Of a stretch of 22,268 nucleotides of DNA, positions 14,797 to 22,262 are shown in pieces. The position numbers and the translations under genes are program-made. The stretch spans positions 1 to 22,268 of the forward strand of contig CALBWN010000026.1 in assembly GCA_937974295.1 (NCBI GenBank), given 5' to 3'. The notes beneath the pieces were generated by a model, which was not told the DNA's origin, ran no database searches, and saw only the letters and a program-made list of their open reading frames with translations. Position 1 is the first letter of the stretch, and each line of letters opens with the position of its first letter. The stretch is from an uncultured Candidatus Saccharibacteria bacterium (GTDB lineage Bacteria; Patescibacteriota; Saccharimonadia; Saccharimonadales; Saccharimonadaceae).

Positions 14797-15021
14797 ATGG
14801 CAGCACGATGTGAACTGACTGGCAAGGGCAAGCAATTCGGCAACAATGTGAGCTTCTCGTTGCGACGCACCAAGCGAGTCTTCAAACCAAACCTTCAGAA
14901 AAAGACCTTCGTTGTCGATGGGCAAAAGATTACTATGGTTCTCTCGACCAAGGCGATCCGTACCCTCAAGAAAAAAGGCCTGCTCACCAGCGCCAAGACA
15001 AAGGCCAAGGCTGCGGCGTAG
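14797..15021 (+). CDS. rpmB: 50S ribosomal protein L28
   Basis: 74 residues. Starts MAARCELTGKGKQFGNNVS, matching the L28 pattern (R..C.LTGK....GN.VS), then basic RRTKRVFKPNLQ, and ends in a Lys/Ala-rich tail. The frame is open upstream, but the promoter lies within that extension, so this ATG is right. Only a weak ribosome binding site. Transcribed alone between its own promoter and terminator. Confidence 0.96.
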   Translation: MAARCELTGKGKQFGNNVSFSLRRTKRVFKPNLQKKTFVVDGQKITMVLSTKAIRTLKKKGLLTSAKTKAKAAA

Positions 15022-15046
15022 CCGCCCTAAGTAAACGACACCTGTA

Positions 15047-15074
15047 AAAATATCCCCTTTATAGGGGATATTTT
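15047..15074. terminator. Bidirectional intrinsic terminator between rpmB and arsR
   Basis: A perfect 11-bp stem AAAATATCCCC (15047-15057) with GGGGATATTTT (15064-15074) and six-base loop. A-run and T-run flank the GC core, so it can serve both converging transcripts. Confidence 0.85.
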
Positions 15075-15079
15075 AGTGG

Positions 15080-15385
15080 TTACTTCGCTTTATCTAACTC
15101 AGCAATCGTCGCGAGCACACCAGCGAACTGCCGAGCAAACTCCGGCCGCAGCACCAACACGCGCTGGGTGCCAACCGCTTCGCTCGTGACAATGCCCGCT
15201 TCGCGCAGGACTTTGCAGTGGTGCGAGACAGTCGAGAGCGAGAGATTATGATCGATCTGGCTGCAGCCCAGCCGCCCCTCCGCAGCCAAGCGGCGGACAA
15301 TCCGCAGCCGCAGCGGGTCGGACAGGGCGGCAAAGACATGCTCTGGTGCGAGTGCGTCAGTTGGGGTGTTCTGTTGGGATGTCAT
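15080..15385 (-). CDS. ArsR/SmtB-family transcriptional regulator
   Basis: 101 residues. Winged helix: ALSDPLRLRIVRRLA (20-34), then recognition helix segment STVSHHCKVLREAGIVTSE (51-69), typical of ArsR-type repressors. It lacks the ELCVCDL metal box; single Cys at about 41 and 57 do not form a known metal site, so the signal is unknown. Its ATG overlaps the transporter stop by four bases (ATGA), so it is co-translated with the MFS gene and probably represses that operon and itself through the palindromes at 16573-16617. Confidence 0.92.
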   Translation of the reverse strand: MTSQQNTPTDALAPEHVFAALSDPLRLRIVRRLAAEGRLGCSQIDHNLSLSTVSHHCKVLREAGIVTSEAVGTQRVLVLRPEFARQFAGVLATIAELDKAK

Positions 15386-16557
15386 TTCCTTTGTATTGTC
15401 TCATACCTGCTGGTCATTGCCAAGGCAAGCACTACCACACCGGCCGCCACCAGTGGAATTGCCTGAGCTGGCTGGCTACTAATAATCGCACCGCCCAGCA
15501 TACCACCAAAGCCTTGACCAATGTAAATACTGGATGAATTGAGCGAAAGATTCAGCTGAGCCCGCTCTGGTGCAAGCGCAATGATGCGGTATTGCTGAGC
15601 AATCGTGGCAATCCAAGCACTAGCCGTCCATAATAACACACTGCCACCAACGAGCCCAAGCGCACCTGGTATCCCAGCCGCCACACCAAGCAAAGCAAGC
15701 GCCAACGCAAAGGCAAGCATTGCCCAGCGGGCCAGCCAAATGTGGGCAAAACGATCGGTTAGCCAGCCGCCTAGCACACCACCCAGGAGTGAGCCCACAC
15801 CAAAGATGAGCAAAATCCAGCTAAAGCACTCATGCAGGCCCGCCTGCTGCACCACCGCACTCAGATACGAAATCACGCTGGTGCCAGCTACAAATATCAC
15901 TACCGTTATCAATAACGTCAGTGCAACCTGACGATTCGCCAGGCCCGCCACCAATGCCCGAACGGTTGGCACCTGCTGCGCTGGCTGCGCCTCACGTGCC
16001 CGAATGCCCAGCACAATGCCACACAACACCAGTACTGCAGCCACCGCCATTGCCCAAAACAGCGCGTGGTAGCCATAGCGCTCCCCCATAACCGAGCCCA
16101 GCGGCACAGCGAGCACCGTTGCCATCGTCATGCCTGTTGTAACGATGGAGATTGCCTTGCCACGATGCTTGGCCGGGGCAAGGCTGGTTGCCAAAGCCAT
16201 CGCCGTTGGCATCATCATGGCTGAGCCCAAGGCTGCCATCACTCGAGCCACCATCATCCATACAAATGACGACGCGAGCGCTGCCACTCCATTACCAATT
16301 GCAAATATCGCCAGTGCTAGCACCAAGGTCGATCGCCGATTGCGCCGCCCCATCAGCATGCCACACAGTGGTGCCGCCAGTGCATACACCCACGCAAACA
16401 CCGTTACCAAGAGGCCAGTCTGCCCCAGCGACACCCCTAGCTGCTGCGCCACCTGTGGCAATACCGCTGCCAGCATGAAGCCATCCGCCCCAATCACGAA
16501 GGCTCCCAGCGCTAGCACCGCAATCTTACCCCACGGCGTGGTTGATTGTTGTTCCAT
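15382..16557 (-). CDS. MFS transporter, DHA1/AraJ-like efflux permease
   Basis: 391 residues from the ATG giving MEQQSTTPWG. Twelve hydrophobic segments; motif A after segment 2 reads GMLMGRRNRRS, and the MMMPTAMALAT segment is typical of AraJ-like drug/sugar efflux proteins. Substrate unknown. An AAGGAA ribosome binding site eight bases before this ATG, and a promoter whose start falls after the upstream alternative ATG, fix the start. First gene of an operon with an ArsR-family regulator. Confidence 0.9.
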   Translation of the reverse strand: MEQQSTTPWGKIAVLALGAFVIGADGFMLAAVLPQVAQQLGVSLGQTGLLVTVFAWVYALAAPLCGMLMGRRNRRSTLVLALAIFAIGNGVAALASSFVWMMVARVMAALGSAMMMPTAMALATSLAPAKHRGKAISIVTTGMTMATVLAVPLGSVMGERYGYHALFWAMAVAAVLVLCGIVLGIRAREAQPAQQVPTVRALVAGLANRQVALTLLITVVIFVAGTSVISYLSAVVQQAGLHECFSWILLIFGVGSLLGGVLGGWLTDRFAHIWLARWAMLAFALALALLGVAAGIPGALGLVGGSVLLWTASAWIATIAQQYRIIALAPERAQLNLSLNSSSIYIGQGFGGMLGGAIISSQPAQAIPLVAAGVVVLALAMTSRYETIQRK

Positions 16558-16572
16558 AAAACCGTTCCTTTC

Positions 16573-16617
16573 TTCGATATAAATCGAAATAATAGTGATA
16601 TTTCGAAGTGTATCGAA
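16573..16617 (-). promoter_or_regulatory. Two palindromic operator candidates, TTCGA-N6-TCGAA
   Basis: Two sites of identical architecture, 16573-16588 and 16602-16617, with centres 29 bp apart. The upper site's six-base interior is exactly the -10 hexamer of the transporter promoter; the lower site lies in the 5' leader. The inner half-sites also form a third inverted pair (TCGAAATA/TATTTCGA). This is the expected placement for a repressor, most simply the ArsR protein of the same operon. Confidence 0.7.
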
Positions 16618-16635
16618 TTTAGCGCGCTGTGTCAA
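16607..16635 (-). promoter_or_regulatory. Promoter of the MFS-arsR operon
   Basis: On the minus strand: TTGACA (16630-16635), 17-base spacer, TACACT (16607-16612). Transcription would begin near 16600, between the two operator candidates. Confidence 0.85.
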
Positions 16636-16833
16636 ATCGACTACGCTATGACAATGATTCCACTATGCATCTCACAAATCCTCATCACTGTCTTGCACTC
16701 ATTCCTTGAGAAACCTATAGGGACTGGCCCATCTCGCCCATCAACCCACCAACACTCGTGCTGGCTACAACTAATATTCATACCCCACCAGATAAAACAG
16801 CGAGGAGAAAAACGGAGTAAAAAGATATATCAT

Positions 16834-16861
16834 AAAAACCAGCCTCTCTATGAGGCTGGTT
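16834..16861 (-). terminator. Intrinsic terminator of the thrS-mbl operon
   Basis: On the minus strand a 10-bp stem AACCAGCCTC/GAGGCTGGTT (16852-16861 with 16837-16846), five-base loop, then a five-T run. It lies 20 bases past the stop of the MBL-fold gene. The 200 bases between it and the MFS promoter hold no gene that I recognise. Confidence 0.85.
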
Positions 16862-16881
16862 GCGCTTGTTATATATTAATC

Positions 16882-17517
16882 CTAGCTTCGAGCCAGCTCA
16901 AACACCGTTAGCACTTCAGGCAGGTTACTCGCTGTTTTAATTTTGAGCTTAGGTTTTTGTTCGACTGGCGCACCAAGCTCCTTCTCAAAGACCTCCACTG
17001 TGTCTTGCGGTACTTCGTAATGCAACGCACTATCGGCATAGTGGACGGGCACCACCACCCGTGGCTCGATCTTGCGAATAATAGCGGCGGCACTTGTCGC
17101 ATCCAGCGTGTAACCATAGCCACCCACTGGAATAATGACAATGTCGATCACCCCCAGTGCCTCGAGCTGAGCGTCAGTAAGCTCTGGCGCGATATTACCA
17201 ATCACCGCAACGCGAATATCGCCACACTCAATGCGATACACCGTCGAGAGTTGCTCACTCTCTGGCGTGTCGATGTGGCGCGTGGCTGCAATGCCGCGAA
17301 TGGTGTAGTCACCCACTTCATACTCGCCAGGTTGATTGATGATAAGGCGCGCCTCGGGGCTATTCACCGCAAAGCGCTCTTCAGTCGCAAGCTCTACTGC
17401 GTCCTTCGTCTTGGCGTCCTTCAGGCCGAGCAGCGATAGCTTGGGGTCAACTGCAAGCGTGGTTTTCTTCGTCGCGATGATGACGGTGTTGCCGCCTTTG
17501 TATTCGATATCAAGCAT
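16882..17517 (-). CDS. MBL-fold protein (UlaG/COG2220-like) with degenerate metal site
   Basis: 211 residues. Segments of the CPR-type MBL fold are present: a first strand region with VDPKLS (23-28), PGEYEVGDYTIRGIA (64-78), an IPVGGYGYTLDA segment (133-144) and PRVVVPVHY (152-160). The HxHxDH zinc motif expected before PGEYE is absent, and the usual GD ligand reads GN; only the last histidine remains. So it may not be a metallohydrolase, perhaps a sensor or structural protein. An AAGGAG site precedes the ATG. It overlaps the upstream regulator by eight bases and is last in the operon. Confidence 0.75.
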   Translation of the reverse strand: MLDIEYKGGNTVIIATKKTTLAVDPKLSLLGLKDAKTKDAVELATEERFAVNSPEARLIINQPGEYEVGDYTIRGIAATRHIDTPESEQLSTVYRIECGDIRVAVIGNIAPELTDAQLEALGVIDIVIIPVGGYGYTLDATSAAAIIRKIEPRVVVPVHYADSALHYEVPQDTVEVFEKELGAPVEQKPKLKIKTASNLPEVLTVFELARS

Positions 17518-18121
17518 GATTCTCTCCTTCGTCTTCTTTTAATATATTATCAACGTCTACCAATACGGTATGCTTGTTGGTCAGAATGGTAGTGATGAAG
17601 CGGTCGCGCACACTCAGCCGGTAATAGAACTCGTCGTAGCTCAGGATGCTATACGTCAGCTCGCGCCCCTCCTGCCGCTCGATAACTGCCACCACACTGC
17701 GCACCTTGGCAGCTGAGAGATTACCCACGAGCAGCAGATCGATCGTACTGGCTGATCCTTTCACCAACGCCCCCGCCGCAATCGCTACACGCAAGCGTGG
17801 TAGCTGCATAATCGCATCTTGCCAAGCCGGCCGGTAGCCCGACTTGTTCTTGGCCGGAGCGATTTTTTGGTCGGCAAAGATGACGCGCAGTGGTGGATAA
17901 TATTCGTACTGCTGGTTTACTTCGTAGTACAATTTGTTATCCACGCTGTCACTCGTAATGATCCCCACTTCCAGCATATTGAGCAACTCGCGGCGCACCG
18001 AATTAATCTGCTCATTAATCAGCCGCGTAATCTCGCGCACATAAAACGCCTTTCCTGGATTATTCAAGAAAAGGTGGAGCAACTTCACACGAGTTTTTGA
18101 TCCAAACAGTGCATCTATCAT
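17510..18121 (-). CDS. Winged-helix regulator with nucleotidyltransferase-like domain
   Basis: 203 residues from the ATG giving MIDALFGSKTR (a TTG four codons earlier is possible). The first ~75 residues are a winged helix (FGSKTRVKLLHLFLNNP, then YVREITRLI... NSVRRELLNMLE). The second half resembles the polymerase-beta nucleotidyltransferase fold: GSASTIDLLLVG (about 118-129) stands where active enzymes have GS...D.D, but one acidic residue seems missing. This combination is often annotated as a transcriptional regulator in CPR genomes; its ligand is unknown. It sits between miaA and the MBL gene, overlapping the latter. Confidence 0.75.
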   Translation of the reverse strand: MIDALFGSKTRVKLLHLFLNNPGKAFYVREITRLINEQINSVRRELLNMLEVGIITSDSVDNKLYYEVNQQYEYYPPLRVIFADQKIAPAKNKSGYRPAWQDAIMQLPRLRVAIAAGALVKGSASTIDLLLVGNLSAAKVRSVVAVIERQEGRELTYSILSYDEFYYRLSVRDRFITTILTNKHTVLVDVDNILKEDEGENHA

Positions 18122-18147
18122 TACGGTCACCAACTAGATTTATGGTA

Positions 18148-19053
18148 TCACATCTGGCGCGCTTGCGCGAGCACCCCACCAAGGTACGCCTCAGCATCCT
18201 CCAGGCTACACCATACAATGTCGGGGTTGCGCCGCAGCCAGGTCATTTGCCGCTTGGCCAGGCGCCAGTCTGCCGTGCAAAATGCCGCTTTGGCTTGCTT
18301 GAGCGTATACTCGCCCTGTTGTAATTTATGTATAATTGGGTAGATATTTCCTGTCATTGCCTCACTTTCCCACCCATAGTGGGCGGCTAATTCCGTTGCT
18401 TCCTGCACAACACCATGCGCAAAAAGCTGCTCTGTCCGCTCAGCAATGCGCCTGCGCAGCACATCACGCGGCGATGCAATACCCACAACATATGTATTTT
18501 TATCAACATGTGCTGACCTCTGTAACTGTTGTCCTTCTCGCACTATTGTATTAATGACATGCCTTTTGTTGTATTTATTACTGGGTAATTCTATGTTGTG
18601 TACTCGACAATGTTCGTGCAAAGTTTCTATAGAATAGCCCTGTAGCTGCTGCATAAGCTTTTTGTTCACCGTTGGAAATTGAAATTTATACAACACTGCA
18701 TCGACGTAGAGGCCCGTCCCACCGACGAGAAATGGGATGCGCCCACGCTGGCGAATAGCCGCAATTTGCCGATTAGCATAACGCTGAAAATCCACGACTG
18801 TGTAGCGCTCACCTGGCTCTACTAAGTCCAGCCCCCAGTGTGGCACGAGAGCTTGCTCATCCGGCGATGGCTTGGCGGTGCCAATATCCATACCCTTGTA
18901 GATGGTGCGCGAATCGGCACAAATAATCTCACCACCGTACTGCCTCGCAAGGCGAATCGCTAAGCTAGTCTTGCCGCTAGCAGTTGGCCCAACGATGGCA
19001 ATGAGTGGCAGAGTGGCAGGCGCGAGAGGCGGTGCGTTATTTTTTGTGAGCAT
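18148..19053 (-). CDS. miaA: tRNA dimethylallyltransferase
   Basis: 301 residues, standard length. P-loop GPTASGKT (22-29), the substrate segment ADSRTIYKGMDIGTAKP (46-62) with the catalytic Asp47, and LVGGTGLYVDA are all typical; the C-terminal part has TWLRRN. It transfers a dimethylallyl group to A37 of tRNAs reading U-starting codons. Its ATG lies inside the end of the ATL gene (17-base overlap), so it is co-translated. Confidence 0.97.
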   Translation of the reverse strand: MLTKNNAPPLAPATLPLIAIVGPTASGKTSLAIRLARQYGGEIICADSRTIYKGMDIGTAKPSPDEQALVPHWGLDLVEPGERYTVVDFQRYANRQIAAIRQRGRIPFLVGGTGLYVDAVLYKFQFPTVNKKLMQQLQGYSIETLHEHCRVHNIELPSNKYNKRHVINTIVREGQQLQRSAHVDKNTYVVGIASPRDVLRRRIAERTEQLFAHGVVQEATELAAHYGWESEAMTGNIYPIIHKLQQGEYTLKQAKAAFCTADWRLAKRQMTWLRRNPDIVWCSLEDAEAYLGGVLAQARQM

Positions 19054-19387
19054 GCGAGCTACCTTTCAGATTATTATGCTGCGCAGCAAGTGGCCGCCAG
19101 CGACGCTGTGCAAAATCGACCACGCGGTACGAATCATCGCACTGAATCCCATCATGCTCGAGCAATTGCCGTTGCACCGCCTGCCCGCCCGGAAAGCCAA
19201 CCGCAAGGTCTCCCTTGCAATTTACAAGTCTATGCCACGGCAACTCCTCCGGCCCACCGTGGGCAATCTCCCCCACCCGCCGCGCGGCGTATGGGTGGCC
19301 AGCAAAAGCCGCCAAGTCGCCATAGGTCGTCACTGTATCATCCGGCAGCTGTGCCATCAGCTCGTAGACGGCATCACGCAGACTCAT
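19037..19387 (-). CDS. Alkyltransferase-like protein (ATL), MGMT fold without the reactive cysteine
   Basis: 116 residues from MSLRDAVYEL. It matches the DNA-binding C-terminal domain of O6-methylguanine-DNA methyltransferase (TTYGDLA near 20-26, AARRVGEIAHGG with the base-flipping Arg near 34-45), but the active-site PCHR reads PWHR (50-53). Trp in place of Cys defines ATL proteins such as E. coli YbaZ and yeast Atl1, which bind O6-alkylguanine without repairing it and flag it for nucleotide excision repair. The start is set by the family and by overlap (14 bases) with the upstream nucleotidase gene. Confidence 0.9.
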   Translation of the reverse strand: MSLRDAVYELMAQLPDDTVTTYGDLAAFAGHPYAARRVGEIAHGGPEELPWHRLVNCKGDLAVGFPGGQAVQRQLLEHDGIQCDDSYRVVDFAQRRWRPLAAQHNNLKGSSHAHKK

Positions 19388-19997
19388 CGCAGGCAAGTCG
19401 CTCAATTGCCACCTCCACGTCGTACCAATTTGTGCAGCGCACCACCCCAGCTGGCAGCGTTGCGGCTTGGTTCCAGGCATAATCGCCAAAGAGCAGCGCG
19501 TTGCGGCCATGCGCTGCCACTGCTTGGCAGTGCTTGAGCTGGTCGTCTATCAGCACATCGGCGTTGATTTGCGTCATCAACTCTGCCTTCGTGGCACGGT
19601 GCGAATCATTAGTTAACTCATCCCAAATACCCGAGAAATAAACCGCCGTGCTCGCAAAGATACCTGGAAAATGTTCGTCGATCCAAGCTATTGTATCACC
19701 CTTTACTTGTAGGCAGCGTGACGTTGCAATCATCAGATGATGGTGTTGCGCCAAATGCTCTAGCACCTCCAGCGCTCCACCAATGTGCCCATAGCCCGCG
19801 CTTAGGCTCGTGCTCACAATCTCGGCAGTGCGACGCTCCACCTCGGCATTATCCACCTGCCACATCTTGGCCCAATGCTCATCGTAGTCATCGACCGTCA
19901 GGTGCGTCCCCCAGCGCTGGTTGCTAAAGGCGACGATGCCAGCGGCATTCTCCGCCAGCACGTCGTCGACATCCACAGCAATGCGCAGGCGGCGCAT
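19374..19997 (-). CDS. HAD-superfamily 5'(3')-deoxyribonucleotidase-like protein
   Basis: 207 residues. HAD motif I DVDDV (9-13) gives the nucleophile Asp9 and acid-base Asp11; motif II ATSR is at about 91-94; motif IV is VLIDD (about 148-152). The layout matches the NT5C-type nucleotidase family, which dephosphorylates pyrimidine (deoxy)nucleotides or related compounds. The substrate is not shown. Its ATG overlaps the thrS stop by one base, and its end overlaps the ATL gene. Confidence 0.85.
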   Translation of the reverse strand: MRRLRIAVDVDDVLAENAAGIVAFSNQRWGTHLTVDDYDEHWAKMWQVDNAEVERRTAEIVSTSLSAGYGHIGGALEVLEHLAQHHHLMIATSRCLQVKGDTIAWIDEHFPGIFASTAVYFSGIWDELTNDSHRATKAELMTQINADVLIDDQLKHCQAVAAHGRNALLFGDYAWNQAATLPAGVVRCTNWYDVEVAIERLACDESA

Positions 19998-21808
19998 TAG
20001 CTGAGCCCCTCTAGGTACGCCGCGAGCTCATCCAGTGGCACCGTCGTCTCGCCCTGCTGGGTGCGCACGCTCACTTGGCGATTGGCTTTGTCGCGTGGGC
20101 CAACGATAATCTGCACCGGAATTTTTACAACAGTAGCTTCGCGGATCTTTTTGCCAAGCGATTCGTTGCGCATATCTGTTGTGTATCTTACCTCGTTGTA
20201 TTTTATAGGACGCATCAATACCACTGTTTTGAGCACCGATGTGATTTCATCAACATAGTCTTCTACGGTGTTGTTAATGGTGAGAATGCGGACTTGCTCG
20301 GGCGCGATCCAGAAGGGGAACCACCCCGCGGTGTGCTCAATAAAGACGCTCAGGAAGCGCTCAATCGAGCCCAGTAGCGCGCTGTGAATCATCACTGGCC
20401 GAGCCATCTCACCCGCTTCATCGGTATATTCGAGGCCAAAGCGCTCAGGCTGGACGAAGTCGAGCTGCACCGTCGCCACCTGGTGCTCGCGGCCAATTGC
20501 ATCCGTCGCCATGAAGTCGATCTTTGGCCCATAAAAGGCTGCCTCGCCCTCCTGCTCGAAGTAATCCAGTTGCTTGGCCATCACAGCTGCCTTGAGCTGA
20601 GCCTGAGCCGATTGCCACAATTCTGGCGCCCCAAGGTAGCCCTCGCCCTCATCGCGATAGCTCAAGCGGACACGCAGCTTCATCCCCACAATGCGGTACA
20701 GCTCCTCAGCACAAGCCAGCAAATTACTCATCTCCTGCTCGATCTGATCCGGCCGGCAAAACACATGGCTATCATCCTGCGTCAGCGAGCGCACCCGGCT
20801 CAGGCCGCCCAGCTCGCCAGTTTTTTCGTCGCGGTAGTCGGTCGTCGTCTCGAGGTAGCGCACCGGCATATCGCGGTAGCTACGTGGCTGGCTGGCAAAA
20901 ATCTGCGTGTGGTGCGGGCAGTTCATCGGCTTGAGGGCCATCTTGTCGCTCGTCTCTTGGCTCGTCACGAGAAAGAGTTCATCGCCAAACTTCGCCCAGT
21001 GCCCACTCGTCTCATACAAATCTTTCTTGGTAATGTGTGGTGTCCAGACTTTGGCAAAGCCGTATTTCTCACGCAGCTGGTTAGAGAGCTGCGCTGCTTT
21101 ATCGCGCAGAATTGTGCCACGCGGCGTAAAGAGTGGCAAACCCACCCCCACCAGTGGCGACATTGTGTAGAGGTCGAGTTCTTTGCCAAGCTTGCGATGG
21201 TCGCGCTTTTTGGCTTCTTCGCGCATCTGTAGGTAGCTATCAAGCTCCGCTTGCGTTGCAAAAGCCACGCCATAGAGCCGCTGCATCTGCGGCCGGGTCT
21301 CGTCGCCTCGCCAGTACGCACCAGCCACGCGCAGCAACTTGAAGGCTCCCACCTTACCTGTACTCTCTACGTGCCCACCACGGCACAGATCGGTGTAATC
21401 GCCCTGAGAGTAGAGTGATACCGTCTCTACCTTGCTCTCGCCTTCTGCGGCGCTACCAAGGGCCTCTCCAGCCAATTCTTTGGCAATGGTCGTCCCCGAG
21501 CGCTTCAGGTCATTGAGCAGCTCGATCTTGTACGGCTGATCTGCCTCCGTCGCCCAAGCAATCGCCTCATCCACCGGCACATCGCGGTGTGTAAAGGGCA
21601 AATCGCGGGCAATAATGCGCCGCATCTCCTTCTCGATTGTGCCAAAGTCCGCCTCAGATATCGTCACATCACCAAGGTCAATATCATAATAAAACCCCTG
21701 CTCGATGGCTGGCCCCACGCCAAACTTCGCCTGTGGCCACAAATGCTGGACGGCTTGCGCCATGATGTGCGCCAGGCTGTGGCGCATTGCTTGTTGCTCG
21801 TTGTTCAT
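19997..21808 (-). CDS. thrS: Threonyl-tRNA synthetase without TGS domain
   Basis: 603 residues. It starts directly with the editing domain: HxxxH at 10-14 and CxGGH at 142-146. The catalytic core has zinc ligands Cys297 (MNCPHH), His348 (DDSH) and His475 (MIHSALLGS), and class II motifs around 325-345; the C-terminal anticodon-binding domain is complete. The ~60-residue TGS domain of E. coli ThrRS is missing; an in-frame TGA 15 bases before the ATG shows it is not hidden upstream. A better-placed ATG with a strong ribosome binding site lies 16 bases upstream in another frame, so the very N-terminus may hold a small frameshift. First gene of a six-gene operon, preceded by a T-box. Confidence 0.97.
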   Translation of the reverse strand: MNNEQQAMRHSLAHIMAQAVQHLWPQAKFGVGPAIEQGFYYDIDLGDVTISEADFGTIEKEMRRIIARDLPFTHRDVPVDEAIAWATEADQPYKIELLNDLKRSGTTIAKELAGEALGSAAEGESKVETVSLYSQGDYTDLCRGGHVESTGKVGAFKLLRVAGAYWRGDETRPQMQRLYGVAFATQAELDSYLQMREEAKKRDHRKLGKELDLYTMSPLVGVGLPLFTPRGTILRDKAAQLSNQLREKYGFAKVWTPHITKKDLYETSGHWAKFGDELFLVTSQETSDKMALKPMNCPHHTQIFASQPRSYRDMPVRYLETTTDYRDEKTGELGGLSRVRSLTQDDSHVFCRPDQIEQEMSNLLACAEELYRIVGMKLRVRLSYRDEGEGYLGAPELWQSAQAQLKAAVMAKQLDYFEQEGEAAFYGPKIDFMATDAIGREHQVATVQLDFVQPERFGLEYTDEAGEMARPVMIHSALLGSIERFLSVFIEHTAGWFPFWIAPEQVRILTINNTVEDYVDEITSVLKTVVLMRPIKYNEVRYTTDMRNESLGKKIREATVVKIPVQIIVGPRDKANRQVSVRTQQGETTVPLDELAAYLEGLS

Positions 21809-21892
21809 TGCTTTGTTTGCTCATCACCTTCTCTCCTGCGCACTGGCAGCTAGAAGCCGATTCGCTCCTCCTTGGATATAAATTATGTTGAT

Positions 21893-21949
21893 AAAAATAA
21901 AAACATGCGCCCTGGCACGGATGTACGCCATCCGACCAATCTCGCATGT
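21893..21949 (-). terminator. Regulated terminator of the thrS T-box
   Basis: On the minus strand: outer arms CGCATGT-side and ACATGCG-side (21943-21949 with 21903-21909), inner CGGATG/CATCCG helix, followed by TTTTTATTTTT (21892-21902). Its 5' arm shares two bases with the antiterminator's 3' strand, so the two folds exclude each other. Confidence 0.85.
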
Positions 21950-22085
21950 CTCGGGCCGCTTGCACGCAAACGGCGGTTCCACCGGACTTCTTGGCGCTTA
22001 CCGCCAAGCACTCATGACGCAACGTTCTCGCACATCACGACAGCCCACGAAGCTCGGGAGGCTGGTGAGGCCCCGTCAGCACTTA
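21893..22085 (-). promoter_or_regulatory. T-box riboswitch upstream of thrS
   Basis: Read on the minus strand. Stem I: lower helix TGACG/CGTCA (22074-22078 with 22015-22019) and upper helix TCACCAGCC with GGCTG-tc-GTGA; the internal loop contains ACG (22023-22025), a Thr codon and possible specifier. Stem III: CTTGGCG/CGCCAAG (22002-22008 with 21990-21996). Antiterminator (21948-21987): GTCCGG, the seven-base bulge TGGAACC (21975-21981), an eight- to nine-bp helix with one G-U pair, and CCGAGAC. The bulge would pair with uncharged tRNA ending UCCA. Binding blocks the following terminator and switches on thrS. No Stem II is seen, as in short glyQS-type T-boxes. Confidence 0.88.
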
Positions 22086-22091
22086 CCATCT

Positions 22092-22121
22092 ATTGTATAA
22101 CGAGAGTGGGGGTGGGTGCAA
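22092..22121 (-). promoter_or_regulatory. Promoter of the thrS operon
   Basis: On the minus strand: TTGCAC (22116-22121), 18-base spacer, TACAAT (22092-22097). Start expected near 22085, just before Stem I. Confidence 0.6.
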
Positions 22122-22173
22122 ATATCACTAAGCATAAATCATGTAGCATTTTCGCGTTCACTCTCCCCACGCT

Positions 22174-22220
22174 CCCTCCGATGGAACACTATAAGGGTCG
22201 ATACTTCCCAAGTATCGACC
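22174..22220 (-). repeat. Copy B of the 40-nt two-hairpin motif
   Basis: Matches copy A (13617-13656) at 36 of 40 bases. Here the first hairpin is perfect: GGTCGATACTT (22210-22220 on the minus strand) pairs with AAGTATCGACC (22197-22207) around a three-base loop. The second hairpin keeps the 15-base loop while its stem changes in part by compensating or G-U substitutions. It lies about 50 bases upstream of the thrS promoter. Confidence 0.6.
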
Positions 22221-22233
22221 TCTTGCGCTGGGC

Positions 22234-22262
22234 TGAAAACTCGTTATTACAACGAGTTTTCA
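22234..22262. terminator. Perfect 12-bp hairpin, possible terminator at the window edge
   Basis: TGAAAACTCGTT (22234-22245) and AACGAGTTTTCA (22251-22262) with a five-base loop. A-rich and T-rich arms make it symmetrical, so it may end a gene lying to the right on the minus strand. There are only four T in the arm, so termination efficiency is doubtful. Confidence 0.4.
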
